Shown here piece after piece: positions 15,179-25,298 of a stretch of 64,000 bases of DNA (within the stretch, counting starts at the first letter, position 1; every line of letters begins with the position of its first letter). Under the pieces are notes generated by a model. That model had not been told where the DNA came from, made no database searches, and saw only the letters and a list, made by a program, of their open reading frames with translations. This DNA is from Lachnospiraceae bacterium (GTDB taxonomy: Bacteria > Bacillota > Clostridia > Lachnospirales > Lachnospiraceae), in assembly GCA_900199595.1 (NCBI GenBank), contig FZRB01000016.1, forward strand, positions 36,151 through 100,150, written 5' to 3'. The translations under genes and the position numbers were made by a program.

Positions 15179-16954
15179 TTACTGAACTTCATTGAAGCCT
15201 TCTCTTGCTGCATAAGTTGTATGAAGAAGCTCATGTGACTTATGGCTGTTAGGCTCGCCGAGGAACTTCTCATAAAGCTCAATGATTTGAGGATTGTTGT
15301 GTGACTGACGAAGTGTCTGTCTCTCATCCTCTGTGTAAAGAGCCTGAGCTCTCTTCTCTTTATAAGTATCCATGATATCATCAGACTCATTTGGAAGGAA
15401 GCACTCACGAACGTATGGCTGTCCACCACCGTTGATACATCCACCAGGACATCCCATGATCTCGATGAACTGATATTTTGACTTTCCTTCTCTGATTTCA
15501 TCAAGAAGAACCTTAGCTGACTTCATACCTGAAGCAATTGCTACATTTACTGTAGTACCGTTGATATCGATAGAAGCCTCTCTGATACCTGCGTCATGAC
15601 CACGAACTGCTGTGAATTCGATTGGCTCTGACTCTTTTCCAGTAAGCTTGAAGTATACTGTACGAAGAGCAGCTTCCATAACACCACCGGTTACACCGAA
15701 GATAACTCCGGCACCTGTGTAATCACCCATGATGTCCTGATCCCAGTCTTCATCAGGAAGTCTGTTGAAGAGGATACCAGCACGTTTGATCATACGAGCA
15801 AGCTCTCTTGTTGTGATAACAGCATCAACATCATCATTACCGTTAACGTTCATAACGTCACGCTGTCTCTCAAACTTCTTAGCTGTACATGGCATAACTG
15901 ATACTACGAATATATCTTCAGGCTTAACGTTGTTCTGCTCTGCCCAGTAGGACTTGATGATAGCGCCCTGCATCTGGTGAGGAGACTTACATGATGAAAG
16001 GTGTGGAAGAAGATCTCCATAGTTGTACTCTGCATAATTAACCCATCCAGGTGAACATGATGTGATCATCGGAAGAGTTCCACCATTTGTAAGACGTCCG
16101 AGAAGCTCTGTACCTTCCTCCATGATTGTAAGGTCAGCACCAAAGTTTACATCGTAAACTCTTGTAAAACCAAGTCTTCTCATAGCAGCTGCCATTTTTC
16201 CTGTAACAGGAGTTCCGATAGGGAAGCCAAACTCTTCACCAAGTGCAGCTCTAACTGCAGGTGCAGCCTGAGCGATAACTACCTTACCGGCAGCAAATGC
16301 TGCATCGATCTTATCTATCTCTGAATGTTCCATAAGAGCACCTGTAGGACATACATTTACGCACTGACCACACTGAATACATGGTGAATCAGCAAAAGAT
16401 CTGTTCTCAGCAGGAGCGATAAATGTACTGAAACCTCTGTTCTCGAAACCAAGGATTCCAAGACCATGAGCGTTCTTACATCTCTCGATACATCTTCCGC
16501 AAAGGATACATTTTGATGTATCTCTTACAAGACCAGGAGCTATCTCATCGAAATATGTCTCTGAATGAACACCTTCGAAAGCGCCCTCTCTTGCGCCTGT
16601 GATATTGGCTACATGAAGCAGTTCGCACTGGCCGTTCTTGTCACACTGCTGACAGTTCTTATTATGATTTGAAAGAAGCAGTTCAACGCTCTGACGTCTA
16701 GCTGCTGTTGCTGCAGGAGAAGAAATAGTTATTTCCATTCCCTCTGCTACAGGGTATACACATGATGCTACAAGGCCTCTTGCGCCGGTTGCCTCAACGA
16801 GACATACACGACATGAACCCTGATTGCACTCACCGTGATTAAATGCACAAAGTGAAGGGATCTCATATCCGCACTTCTTAGCAGCCTCGAGGATAGTTAA
16901 GCCTTCCTCAACCTGATAGGAGATGCCTTCTATTTTAATATTTACCATCGCCAT
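15179..16954 (-). CDS. hydA: [FeFe]-hydrogenase, catalytic subunit HydA
   Basis: A 591-residue group A hydrogenase subunit. In order: an N-terminal [2Fe-2S] domain, the His-Cys [4Fe-4S] site (H-x3-C-x2-C-x5-C, about 97-110), two [4Fe-4S] motifs (CILCGRCIERC, CIQCGQCVNVC), then the H-cluster motifs TSCSPGW (298-304), MPCTAKKFE (354-362) and GCPGGCINGGGQP (about 501-513). It makes or oxidises H2. Together with HydB and HydC this is the trimeric, probably electron-bifurcating enzyme that uses NADH plus reduced ferredoxin. The start at 16954 (MAMVNIKI) has GGAGGT seven bases upstream. It follows hydB by 13 nt. Confidence 0.97.
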   Translation of the reverse strand: MAMVNIKIEGISYQVEEGLTILEAAKKCGYEIPSLCAFNHGECNQGSCRVCLVEATGARGLVASCVYPVAEGMEITISSPAATAARRQSVELLLSNHNKNCQQCDKNGQCELLHVANITGAREGAFEGVHSETYFDEIAPGLVRDTSKCILCGRCIERCKNAHGLGILGFENRGFSTFIAPAENRSFADSPCIQCGQCVNVCPTGALMEHSEIDKIDAAFAAGKVVIAQAAPAVRAALGEEFGFPIGTPVTGKMAAAMRRLGFTRVYDVNFGADLTIMEEGTELLGRLTNGGTLPMITSCSPGWVNYAEYNYGDLLPHLSSCKSPHQMQGAIIKSYWAEQNNVKPEDIFVVSVMPCTAKKFERQRDVMNVNGNDDVDAVITTRELARMIKRAGILFNRLPDEDWDQDIMGDYTGAGVIFGVTGGVMEAALRTVYFKLTGKESEPIEFTAVRGHDAGIREASIDINGTTVNVAIASGMKSAKVLLDEIREGKSKYQFIEIMGCPGGCINGGGQPYVRECFLPNESDDIMDTYKEKRAQALYTEDERQTLRQSHNNPQIIELYEKFLGEPNSHKSHELLHTTYAAREGFNEVQ

Positions 16955-16967
16955 AGTAGTTACCTCC

Positions 16968-18857
16968 TTATTCTTTTGATATTGCTGCAAATTTACAGTT
17001 ACTCATACAAAGTCCGCACTTTACGCACTTATCAGGATCGATCTGCATTGATGGAAGCTTATGACCTTCTGCGATATAGTCAGTCTTCTCTATGCAGCTT
17101 GCAGGACAATTACGGGCACAAAGTCCGCATCCGATACATTTATCCTTATCGATCTTATACTGCATAAGGCTCTTACATACATGAGCAGGACACTTCTTGT
17201 CAACGATATGAGCAACATACTCATCTCTGAAATGCTTAAGAGTTGAATTAACCGGGTTAGCTGCTGTCTGTCCAAGAGCACAAAGTGAGTTCTTCTGAAT
17301 TGTCTTACTAAGTTCTTCAAGAGTATCAAGATCTTCCATAGTTCCCTTACCCTCAGTGATCTTTGTAAGAACTTCAAGGATTCTCTTTGTACCGATACGA
17401 CATGGTGAACATTTACCACAGGACTCATCACAGATGAACTCCATGTAGAACTTAGCAACGTCAACCATACAGTTATCTTCATCCATAACAATAGCTCCAC
17501 CGGAACCCATCATAGATCCCTTCTGAACTAAGTTATCGAAATCGATTGGCTCATCAAGGAACTCTTCTGTAAGACATCCGCCTGAAGGACCACCTGTCTG
17601 GATAGCCTTGAACTTCTTACCATTAGGAATTCCACCACCGATATCATATATGAGTTCGCGGAGAGTTGTTCCCATAGGAACCTCAACGAGACCAACGTTA
17701 TTAACCTTACCACCGAGAGCGAATACCTTAGTACCCTTTGACTTCTCTGTACCAGCTTCTGCGAACTTAGCAGCGCCTTCACGTAAAATATATGGTACAC
17801 AAGCAAGTGTCTCTACGTTGTTAACGCAGGTTGGCTTGCCCCAAAGTCCCTTAACTGCAGGGAAAGGAGGTCTTGGTCTTGGCATACCACGCTTACCTTC
17901 GATAGAGTTAAGGAGAGCTGTCTCCTCACCACAAACGAAAGCACCTGCACCAAGTCTGATGTGGCAATCAAAACTGAAGCCTGTTCCCATGATATTCTCA
18001 CCGAGAAGTCCCATCTCTCTTGCCTGATTGATAGCAATCTTAAGACGATTAACAGCGATAGGATACTCAGCACGTACATAGAAGTAACCTTCTGAAGCGC
18101 CGAAAGCATAACCTGCAATCATCATACCCTCGATAACTCCAAGTGGGTTACCCTCAAGGATAGAACGATCCATGAATGCACCCGGATCACCCTCATCACC
18201 GTTACATACAACATACTTCTGATCAGCCTCAACGTTGTAAGCGAACTGCCATTTTCTTCCTGTTGGGAAGCCGCCGCCTCCACGTCCACGAAGTCCTGAA
18301 GCAAGTACTTCATCAAGAACTTCCTGCTGTGTCATTGAAAGTGCCTTCTTAAGTCCCTGGAATGCTCCCATTCCAAGTGCTTCTTCTATATCCTCAGGAT
18401 TGATAACTCCACATCCATGAAGAGCAACACGACGCTGCTTCTTGTAGAAGTTGATATCCTCCTGTTTTGCCTTCTTCTCGCCTGATGATGGATCAACATA
18501 GAGAAGTCTCTCTACTATCTCACCATTTTTAATATCTGTTTCAACGATTTCTTCAACATCATCAATTGAAACCATACGATAAAGAGTATCTTCAGGATAG
18601 ATCTTAACGAAAGGACCCTGTGAACAGAATCCGAAACATCCTACCTGATTAACTGTAGCCTTATCTGAAAGGCCTTTCTCTTCAAGAACCTGTACAAACT
18701 TTTCTGTTATCTCTTTTGAGTTACTTGAGAGACATCCTGTACCACCGCAGAGAACTATATGACGCTTATCGTCTGCACCTGCGAGCTTGTCATCCAGACA
18801 TTTTGTACAAGCAGTAACTTTGCTGTCAAGCTCTGCAACTGTATTTATCTTACTCAT
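16968..18857 (-). CDS. hydB: Hydrogenase subunit HydB, NuoF-like
   Basis: A 629-residue flavoprotein. An N-terminal thioredoxin-like [2Fe-2S] domain (CGGTGCLSS, C-x3-C in CFGFC) precedes a NuoF-type domain with the NADH/FMN loops GLRGRGGGGFPTGRKW and GAGAFVCGEETALL, the [4Fe-4S] ligands ESCGKCSPCRIGT, and two C-terminal ferredoxin motifs (CIGCGLCARNC, CVKCGLCMSNC). It takes electrons from NADH and passes them to HydA. The start overlaps the hydC stop (ATGA) with GGAGG upstream. Confidence 0.97.
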   Translation of the reverse strand: MSKINTVAELDSKVTACTKCLDDKLAGADDKRHIVLCGGTGCLSSNSKEITEKFVQVLEEKGLSDKATVNQVGCFGFCSQGPFVKIYPEDTLYRMVSIDDVEEIVETDIKNGEIVERLLYVDPSSGEKKAKQEDINFYKKQRRVALHGCGVINPEDIEEALGMGAFQGLKKALSMTQQEVLDEVLASGLRGRGGGGFPTGRKWQFAYNVEADQKYVVCNGDEGDPGAFMDRSILEGNPLGVIEGMMIAGYAFGASEGYFYVRAEYPIAVNRLKIAINQAREMGLLGENIMGTGFSFDCHIRLGAGAFVCGEETALLNSIEGKRGMPRPRPPFPAVKGLWGKPTCVNNVETLACVPYILREGAAKFAEAGTEKSKGTKVFALGGKVNNVGLVEVPMGTTLRELIYDIGGGIPNGKKFKAIQTGGPSGGCLTEEFLDEPIDFDNLVQKGSMMGSGGAIVMDEDNCMVDVAKFYMEFICDESCGKCSPCRIGTKRILEVLTKITEGKGTMEDLDTLEELSKTIQKNSLCALGQTAANPVNSTLKHFRDEYVAHIVDKKCPAHVCKSLMQYKIDKDKCIGCGLCARNCPASCIEKTDYIAEGHKLPSMQIDPDKCVKCGLCMSNCKFAAISKE

Positions 18858-19339
18858 GCTGATGCCTCCTTTCTGTAGGATTCGATTATTTCAGAAACCT
18901 GATTAACTTCAACCTTTGGATAAACTTTTCCGTTTATACTAACGGCCGGTGCTATACCACAAGCACCAATACATCTGAGGGCATCAAGTGTAAACAGTCC
19001 GTCCTCTGATGTCTCACCAGGTTTGATTCCTATTAACTCTGAGAACTTATCGATAACCTGCTGAGCGCCTTTAACATAACAGGCTGTACCCAGACAACAT
19101 CCGATAACATACTTTCCCTTTGGAGTAAGAGAGAAGAATGAGTAAAATGTTACTACCCCATAAATCTCTGCAACAGAAATGCCTGTGTTCTTTGAAACAA
19201 TTTCCTGAACTTCGAGAGGTATATAGCCGTACTCATTCTGAATATCACTAAGAATCATCATGAGAGGAGTCTTTTCATCCTTGTATCTGGCGCATATTTC
19301 CTCGATTTTTGCCACCGCAGCGGCATTAAGCTTAGCCAT
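18854..19339 (-). CDS. hydC: Hydrogenase subunit HydC, NuoE-like
   Basis: A 161-residue thioredoxin-like [2Fe-2S] subunit. The four cysteines lie in GCCLGTACYVKG and LRCIGACGIAPA, with the NuoE signature GVVTFYSFF before them. First gene of hydCBA; AAAGGAGG precedes the ATG at 19339 and a clear promoter lies 40-70 nt upstream. Confidence 0.96.
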   Translation of the reverse strand: MAKLNAAAVAKIEEICARYKDEKTPLMMILSDIQNEYGYIPLEVQEIVSKNTGISVAEIYGVVTFYSFFSLTPKGKYVIGCCLGTACYVKGAQQVIDKFSELIGIKPGETSEDGLFTLDALRCIGACGIAPAVSINGKVYPKVEVNQVSEIIESYRKEASA

Positions 19340-19378
19340 GTGTCGACCTCCTTTTGTAAATTTAAATCAGATATAATC

Positions 19379-19408
19379 ATTATACAAGAAACGGGTTAGT
19401 TAGTACAA
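19379..19408 (-). promoter_or_regulatory. Promoter of hydCBA
   Basis: TTGTAC (19408-19403), an 18-nt spacer and TATAAT (19384-19379) on the minus strand. GTTGTAC occurs twice, once overlapping the -35 and again about 22 bases upstream, a possible repeat operator. It is not a convincing Rex palindrome. Confidence 0.8.
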
Positions 19409-19437
19409 CTTAACCTTTATAAAAAAAGGTACAACAG

Positions 19438-19483
19438 AAAAAGATGACAGAAGCGAACCTTACTTCGTTTCTGTCATCTTTTG
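19438..19483 (-). terminator. Long terminator after the giant secreted protein
   Basis: AAAAGATGACAGAAGCGAA pairs with TTCGTTTCTGTCATCTTTT: 19 bp with a single G-U. It lies 18 nt past the stop at 19502 and shares the AAAGATGACA core with the terminator at 9985. Confidence 0.9.
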
Positions 19484-19501
19484 TTTTGTTACTTGATTTT
19501 G

Positions 19502-22500
19502 TTACTTAACTTTGATCTTTACAGTTATAGTCTTTTCTTTAGAAGCTTTGTAGTTGCCGTTTCCAGCAGCCTTAACCTTAATCTTAAGCTTATAGGTTCC
19601 CTTCTTCAGACCCTTCTTAACTGTGATCTTACCGGTCTTTGCATTAACCTTGAAATACTTCTTGAACTTAGACTTGCTTACACTCTTAAGTTTATAAGTA
19701 ACCTTACCCTGTCCCTTATTCTTGAAATTGATTGCCTTAGTAACTTTAAGTGTCTGAGTCTTCTTCTTTACCTTGCTGTACTTAAGTGTTACTTTCTTAG
19801 CCTTTACACTTAATGTATTAGCTGCCTTGGTAATCGTAAATGACTGTGAAACTGTTCCTGAGTAATTACCCTTCAGAGTAACTGTAACCTTATAAGTTCC
19901 GACATTTGTACGTCCTGCATCATAAGTAACTGTATAATCAGTATCCTTCTTAAGCTCTGTACTGCCATCCTTAACTGTTACAACAGGAGTCTTCTCTGTT
20001 CCGTCATATACATATGAAGTCTTATCAAGTGCTACTGTAGGAGTTCCGGCCTTTGCAACAATCTTGTATGTTGCTTTTGTTGTTCCTGCATATTTACCAA
20101 TTCCAGTAATGGAGATTGTATAAGTTCCAACTTCTGTAGATGAGCTGTTTGACCACTCAGCCTTATAGTCGGTGCCTTCTTTAAGTGTCTTACCTGCAAT
20201 TGATGTAATAGTAGGCTTCTGTACCTTTCCATTGTAGGTGAAATCAGTTGCTGAAAGAACTACCTTAGCATCCTTAAGATCGATTGGATCATTGATCTTG
20301 AAGGTGCCTTCCTTAGAACCGCCATAGATGCCTTTTCCTTCAATAACTACTGTGTAAGTCCCAGGTTTAACACACTCTTTAAGAGAAGTACTGCCCGGCT
20401 GTGTTATTGTCATATCATAATCGGTTCCTTCAACAAGTATTGCATCACCAAGTGTTACTACTATCTTAGGTGTCTTAGCTGTTCCATCATACTCAAATGC
20501 TGCAGGGTTGATCTTTAATTCAGCATTTTTAACATCTATATATTTGATAGTGAATTCGGCTACTACTGTTCCTGTATAATTTCCCATACCTTCAGCGACA
20601 ACTTCATAGGTTCCCTGTTCAACACACTCATCAAGGAATCCTCCCGGCTGTGAATATAATAATTTATAATCCTTTCCTTCAACCAAAATTGTATCGCCAA
20701 GTGTCAGAGATGCTACAGGCTTAACAGCTGTTCCTGTATATTCAAATTCCTGCTTATTAAGCTTAAGCTCAGCATTTGATATGTCTGCCGGTTTAATTTT
20801 GAATGTTTCGGATATTCTTCCTACAAAATCGCCTTTGCCGACAGCTGTTATTACATAAGTCCCCGCATCAGTACATTCAGTAACTTCTGTTCCTGACTTG
20901 GAATATGTGAGATCATAATCTGTACCATTAACCAATGTATTTTCACCAAGTTTAATCGTTACTTCAGGTTCTTTCTTATTACCATCCCAATCAAATTCTT
21001 TAGGTGTAACAGAAATTGTTGCATTTGTGAGATGCGTTCTCTTAATAGTAAATGTAGCTGAATTAGTTCCACTGTAATTACCTTTTCCTGAAGCGGTTAC
21101 AGTGTAGGTTCCCGGTTCAATAAATTCAGTAGGCACATCTTCAGTTGCAGAATACGAATAAGTCAAAGTATAATCTGTATCTTTAGTAAGTGTCTTTCCT
21201 CCAAGCGTAACTATAACAGCCGGAACTTTGGCGGACTTATCATAATCAAAGCTTGATGGATCAATGGTTATAGTTGCAGCCTTAAGATCAGCAGGCTTGA
21301 TTGTATACTGTGCTGAAGACGTTGCCGTTCCACTATAATTGCCTTTACCTTCTGCAGTTACAGTATATGTTCCCGGAATAATAGACTCTGATTCTGAGAA
21401 TTTGAGTTCATAATCTGTTCCTTCAACCAGTGTCTTGTCACCAAGTTTAACAGTAGCCTTAGGAGCCTTAGCTGTTCCGTCATATTCAAACTCGTTTTTA
21501 TCAAGAGCTATGGTTGCAGCTGCAAAATCAGCCGGTTTGATTGTAAACTGAGCAGTTTTCTCTCCGGTATTATTTCCCTGTCCTTTAATAACTACTGTAT
21601 ATGTTGCCGCATCTATACAAGAACTCTTATCAATGTCATTTTCGCCACATTTATAAGTTACTGTATATTCATCTCTGTCGACATTAACATCATTTATCTT
21701 TACAGTAATATTTGCAGGATAATTTGCTTTTCCGTCATATTCAAAGCTGTCTGAATCCAGAGTAATTTCTGCATCCGAGAGATTCAGCGGAGGTTCCTTA
21801 ATCTCAAATCTGGCTGTAGCTGATCCGGTATAATCATTACCTATTGCATCAGCAATAACTGTATATGTTCCCGGATTAATACACTCATCTGCTTTAAGGA
21901 AACCACCTGGTTGAGCATATTCAAGAACATAATCTGTATTTTCAACAAGTGTCTTGTCTCCCAGCTTCACAGTAACATTAGGCGTTTTTGCAGTTCCGTC
22001 ATATTCAAACTCTTTAGATTCAAGTTCTACAACTGCATCCTTAATATCTGTCTTTGGCTTTTCAACAATCTTAAACTGTGCAGAGGTCTTTCCTATATTT
22101 TTTCCTTTATCGGCATTCTCTACAATAACTAAGTATGTATTAGGTTCAATACACTTATCCACCACCTTGTTATCACACATGTATGAAACCTTGTATTCAC
22201 CCGACTGAACAGTCTTTCCATTTACTTTTACAGTGATACTTGGAACTATTGGCTCTCCAGTTCTTTCAAAGGTATCCTGTTTTAAAGTGATGGTTGCTTT
22301 ATCAAAATTAATTGATTTTTCAACACCACCAAGACCATATCCATATATAGGGATATTTCTTTCAACAACTTTTTCGCCATCTTCATTCTTATACTCGTAT
22401 TGTAGTCCTGAATCCCACATAGCCGGTCTCCAGGTGAATTTATTAGCTTCTACCTGCTTTTGAGTATAACCTTTCTCAAGAAGTTCATCCTCATCGATAT

Positions 22501-25255
22501 TGGCTACTGTATTCATTATACCGGTTTCCTCTGTATTTGTTGATGCTACAGAGTGTCCAGACATTGACTCAATACTTTCTTTAATACCTGCTTTTGCAAA
22601 TGGTGTGCCTGCCTTAAATTCAAGTTCAAAGGTGCAGCCTTCTGAAAGCTCTCTTCCGTGTTCCTTGCCCTCTGATCTGATAAGCTTGGTTGACGATTTT
22701 CCTCCGGCATAGCTAAGTGACATATTCGATTTATCCATCTCAAAGTAGCCGTTAGGAGCTTCCTTGCCTTGATAATACAATGTAGGATCACCTTCACATC
22801 CAAGGTAGATATTACCTTCAAGCTTCTTTAATGCAGTATATTCTCCTTCTTTAAGTCCTTTTTTCTTAAATTCATTATTATACTGATCAACAAAAGAATT
22901 GTATGCATTCACTGAAAGAGTCTCATATCTTGCCGGCTTAACATAGCTAAATGCAACAGCTCCTTCTTCCCACTGCTTTGTTTCATTATTCCACAAATCA
23001 TATGAATAATAAACAATCGGAAGACGATATATAATAACAACATCATGCTCCTCTGCAGTAAATGAACGGGTAAAGCCTGTTGTCTTTTCTTTTGCATTCC
23101 AAGTCTTTATATCTTCCTTAGCTCCCGCCGCGAAGGATGCTTCCACATACTCAAAATCGAATGAGCCCTCAAAAGCAGCACTAAAGCTGAAGGTATCCGA
23201 GTCTTCATTAGTGTAATTGTATTCCCAGCCAAACTCATATTCTGTCTCACCATATCTCTTTCCCAATTCGCCAAAATATGGAGCCGCCTGAAGAACTGCT
23301 AATATCTTTGGGTCAGCATATATATAATGCTTTTGCGAAAATCTTACAGAAACACCATCATCATCTGAAGAATCAACAGGGCACATAACATAGTTAATTC
23401 CAAAATCAGAATTTGTCACATTATAGTCTACTCCGTCAAGAACGCCCCTTGTATCATTGATATAACTACTCTGAATAGCCCCAACAACAGAGCCGTACTT
23501 TAGGTCTACAACTCCGGCATCACTGTCTACAATCGGACCGGAAACACCTGCACGATAGTAGTTTTTATAAGAATTGCCCTTCTTATATATGAATACCATC
23601 GAAAAAGCAAGAGCATTATAGTTACAGCCTACCATAGACAGACTTTGAGATGACATATCATCAACAAACACTGTTTCAAGCTCATAACCACTTTTCCATG
23701 CATCACCAATTTCTTTGGTATATTCATTATCAAAGCAAGGAACTTCATATTCTTTTGATATTGCATTTCCGGAAACATCATAAAAGCTTCCGCCGATAAA
23801 TACCCAGTCCGGGGAAATATTACCGTTAAAGCTTACCGATTCAACCGGTAACTTCGGAAATGTTTTTGAATCTCCGTTAAACTGTCTTAAAGCCTTGGAA
23901 ACTTCAACTGAATCACCATCTGCTTTATCACGTACTAATTTATCATCATCTAAACGATACTCAAAAACAGAAGCTTTATCCAGATCTGTTTCACACATAT
24001 TAAATGCATTATCGGATATAAATCTCTGTATTGTTTTTCTATATCCACCTATTACCAGCCTGTAATCATCAGGATAATCAATCTTTGTAATAGTTACAGT
24101 AGGGCTTGCAACTGTAAGCCTCTCTTTTTCTTCCTGTCCCGGAGGAAATTTTCCCTTCATATTCTGATAATCTCCGGCAACATAGGTCTTTTTACTTGTA
24201 TCAGATAAAAGATTTTTTCCCGCTTTATTTTTTCCACCTAAGCTCACTGCAAGCTCTGATAATACTATATTGTCTCCATATTTATTGACATTTCCATCAG
24301 ACAGATTCTGAGTGTATGATAATACAGCCAGATCATCTGTCTTATCTCCATTAATATCTCCTGATGCAAGAGAGCATCCCAGCTTATAACGACCATCTAC
24401 AGCACTATCATTAACATTTATAGCTTTCCTGTTCTGCATATAAGCTTCATGAAGCATATCGCTGGAGCTATCCACCTTGGTTACAGTCGGAGCCGCCTTA
24501 CCATCACCCTCAGCCTTTAATTCAACAAGAGCAGGGCCTGTAGTGAATGCAGCGTATGCAACAATTGTATCCTTACCATCACCATTATAATCTCCTGATG
24601 TTATTGTAATGAAATTCCTCATCTGATACTGCATAGTCTGATTTTTGGAATCATCAATACCGATACCGCTTATCTCTCCTATTTTTACTATGTTGCTGAA
24701 TTTTTTTGATAATGTATCATAAATCCAGACATCCACATCATAAACACCCGTAAGCTTTTTTGCACCTATAAATGCAACACAGTTTCTGCGTCCGGTTTCA
24801 TTATTACCTATATTCATAGGAACAGCATCAACAAACCAGTGACTACTGATATCACCGGTATAAGTTGATTCAGAAGAAATCTTTAAATCCTCAGCACTTA
24901 CCCAGCGATCCTTTTCCAGAAACGGTGTACTGGCATCATCATTATACTTATCATATATTATTGAACTCTTGGTTTTGCTTCCCGGATCTGTAACATAATT
25001 AAAGAATTCCGCATCCTCAAAATATTGTACCGGAACATCCTTCTGATAACCCATAGGATTTGAAGTGTCATCTTCCGAGTATCCATCTGGATCACCAGGA
25101 TTTAGAATATTGTCAATAGTCTGCTGCTCTGATGATTCTTGAGCCGGTGAATCCTCCCCCTCTGCATGCACTTTTGCCGCTGCACCATATGGTACTGTTG
25201 CGGTGGCCATCGCCGCGGCTAAAAGTATAGCTAATATCTTCTTTCTTGCTACCAT
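19502..25255 (-). CDS. Giant secreted repeat protein (FG-GAP-like N-part, MBG/YDG-like repeats)
   Basis: A 1917-residue protein with a Sec signal (residues 1-31, cut after VHA). Residues ~140-700 contain calcium-binding, integrin-like FG-GAP/VCBS motifs (GDYNGDGKD at 221-229, GDINGDKTDD at 299-308). About ten repeats of ~78 residues fill 1030-1810, each with an FEYDG-type start, a KLGDKTLVEGTDYxL turn and GTYTVTxxGKGNYSGT; they resemble MBG/YDG or bacterial Ig-like domains. The last ~107 residues are a Lys-rich beta domain (KYSKVKKKTQTLKV). There is no LPXTG or membrane anchor, so it is likely released or held by charge. It probably shares a transcript with the small membrane protein 43 nt upstream. 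Adhesin or wall-matrix role is inference. Confidence 0.85.
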   Translation of the reverse strand: MVARKKILAILLAAAMATATVPYGAAAKVHAEGEDSPAQESSEQQTIDNILNPGDPDGYSEDDTSNPMGYQKDVPVQYFEDAEFFNYVTDPGSKTKSSIIYDKYNDDASTPFLEKDRWVSAEDLKISSESTYTGDISSHWFVDAVPMNIGNNETGRRNCVAFIGAKKLTGVYDVDVWIYDTLSKKFSNIVKIGEISGIGIDDSKNQTMQYQMRNFITITSGDYNGDGKDTIVAYAAFTTGPALVELKAEGDGKAAPTVTKVDSSSDMLHEAYMQNRKAINVNDSAVDGRYKLGCSLASGDINGDKTDDLAVLSYTQNLSDGNVNKYGDNIVLSELAVSLGGKNKAGKNLLSDTSKKTYVAGDYQNMKGKFPPGQEEKERLTVASPTVTITKIDYPDDYRLVIGGYRKTIQRFISDNAFNMCETDLDKASVFEYRLDDDKLVRDKADGDSVEVSKALRQFNGDSKTFPKLPVESVSFNGNISPDWVFIGGSFYDVSGNAISKEYEVPCFDNEYTKEIGDAWKSGYELETVFVDDMSSQSLSMVGCNYNALAFSMVFIYKKGNSYKNYYRAGVSGPIVDSDAGVVDLKYGSVVGAIQSSYINDTRGVLDGVDYNVTNSDFGINYVMCPVDSSDDDGVSVRFSQKHYIYADPKILAVLQAAPYFGELGKRYGETEYEFGWEYNYTNEDSDTFSFSAAFEGSFDFEYVEASFAAGAKEDIKTWNAKEKTTGFTRSFTAEEHDVVIIYRLPIVYYSYDLWNNETKQWEEGAVAFSYVKPARYETLSVNAYNSFVDQYNNEFKKKGLKEGEYTALKKLEGNIYLGCEGDPTLYYQGKEAPNGYFEMDKSNMSLSYAGGKSSTKLIRSEGKEHGRELSEGCTFELEFKAGTPFAKAGIKESIESMSGHSVASTNTEETGIMNTVANIDEDELLEKGYTQKQVEANKFTWRPAMWDSGLQYEYKNEDGEKVVERNIPIYGYGLGGVEKSINFDKATITLKQDTFERTGEPIVPSITVKVNGKTVQSGEYKVSYMCDNKVVDKCIEPNTYLVIVENADKGKNIGKTSAQFKIVEKPKTDIKDAVVELESKEFEYDGTAKTPNVTVKLGDKTLVENTDYVLEYAQPGGFLKADECINPGTYTVIADAIGNDYTGSATARFEIKEPPLNLSDAEITLDSDSFEYDGKANYPANITVKINDVNVDRDEYTVTYKCGENDIDKSSCIDAATYTVVIKGQGNNTGEKTAQFTIKPADFAAATIALDKNEFEYDGTAKAPKATVKLGDKTLVEGTDYELKFSESESIIPGTYTVTAEGKGNYSGTATSSAQYTIKPADLKAATITIDPSSFDYDKSAKVPAVIVTLGGKTLTKDTDYTLTYSYSATEDVPTEFIEPGTYTVTASGKGNYSGTNSATFTIKRTHLTNATISVTPKEFDWDGNKKEPEVTIKLGENTLVNGTDYDLTYSKSGTEVTECTDAGTYVITAVGKGDFVGRISETFKIKPADISNAELKLNKQEFEYTGTAVKPVASLTLGDTILVEGKDYKLLYSQPGGFLDECVEQGTYEVVAEGMGNYTGTVVAEFTIKYIDVKNAELKINPAAFEYDGTAKTPKIVVTLGDAILVEGTDYDMTITQPGSTSLKECVKPGTYTVVIEGKGIYGGSKEGTFKINDPIDLKDAKVVLSATDFTYNGKVQKPTITSIAGKTLKEGTDYKAEWSNSSSTEVGTYTISITGIGKYAGTTKATYKIVAKAGTPTVALDKTSYVYDGTEKTPVVTVKDGSTELKKDTDYTVTYDAGRTNVGTYKVTVTLKGNYSGTVSQSFTITKAANTLSVKAKKVTLKYSKVKKKTQTLKVTKAINFKNKGQGKVTYKLKSVSKSKFKKYFKVNAKTGKITVKKGLKKGTYKLKIKVKAAGNGNYKASKEKTITVKIKVK

Positions 25256-25298
25256 TTTAACCTCTCCTTTCTGTAGCGGTATTTACCTGATTAACAGG

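Noticed and set aside
19379..19440. Rex-binding site before hydCBA
   Set aside because: TTGTAC direct repeats are present, but no TTGTTAAnnnnTTAACAA-type palindrome.
19502..22300. Possible CRISPR or tandem DNA repeats
   Set aside because: The periodicity (~235 nt) is protein-domain repetition with diverged DNA, inside one open frame.
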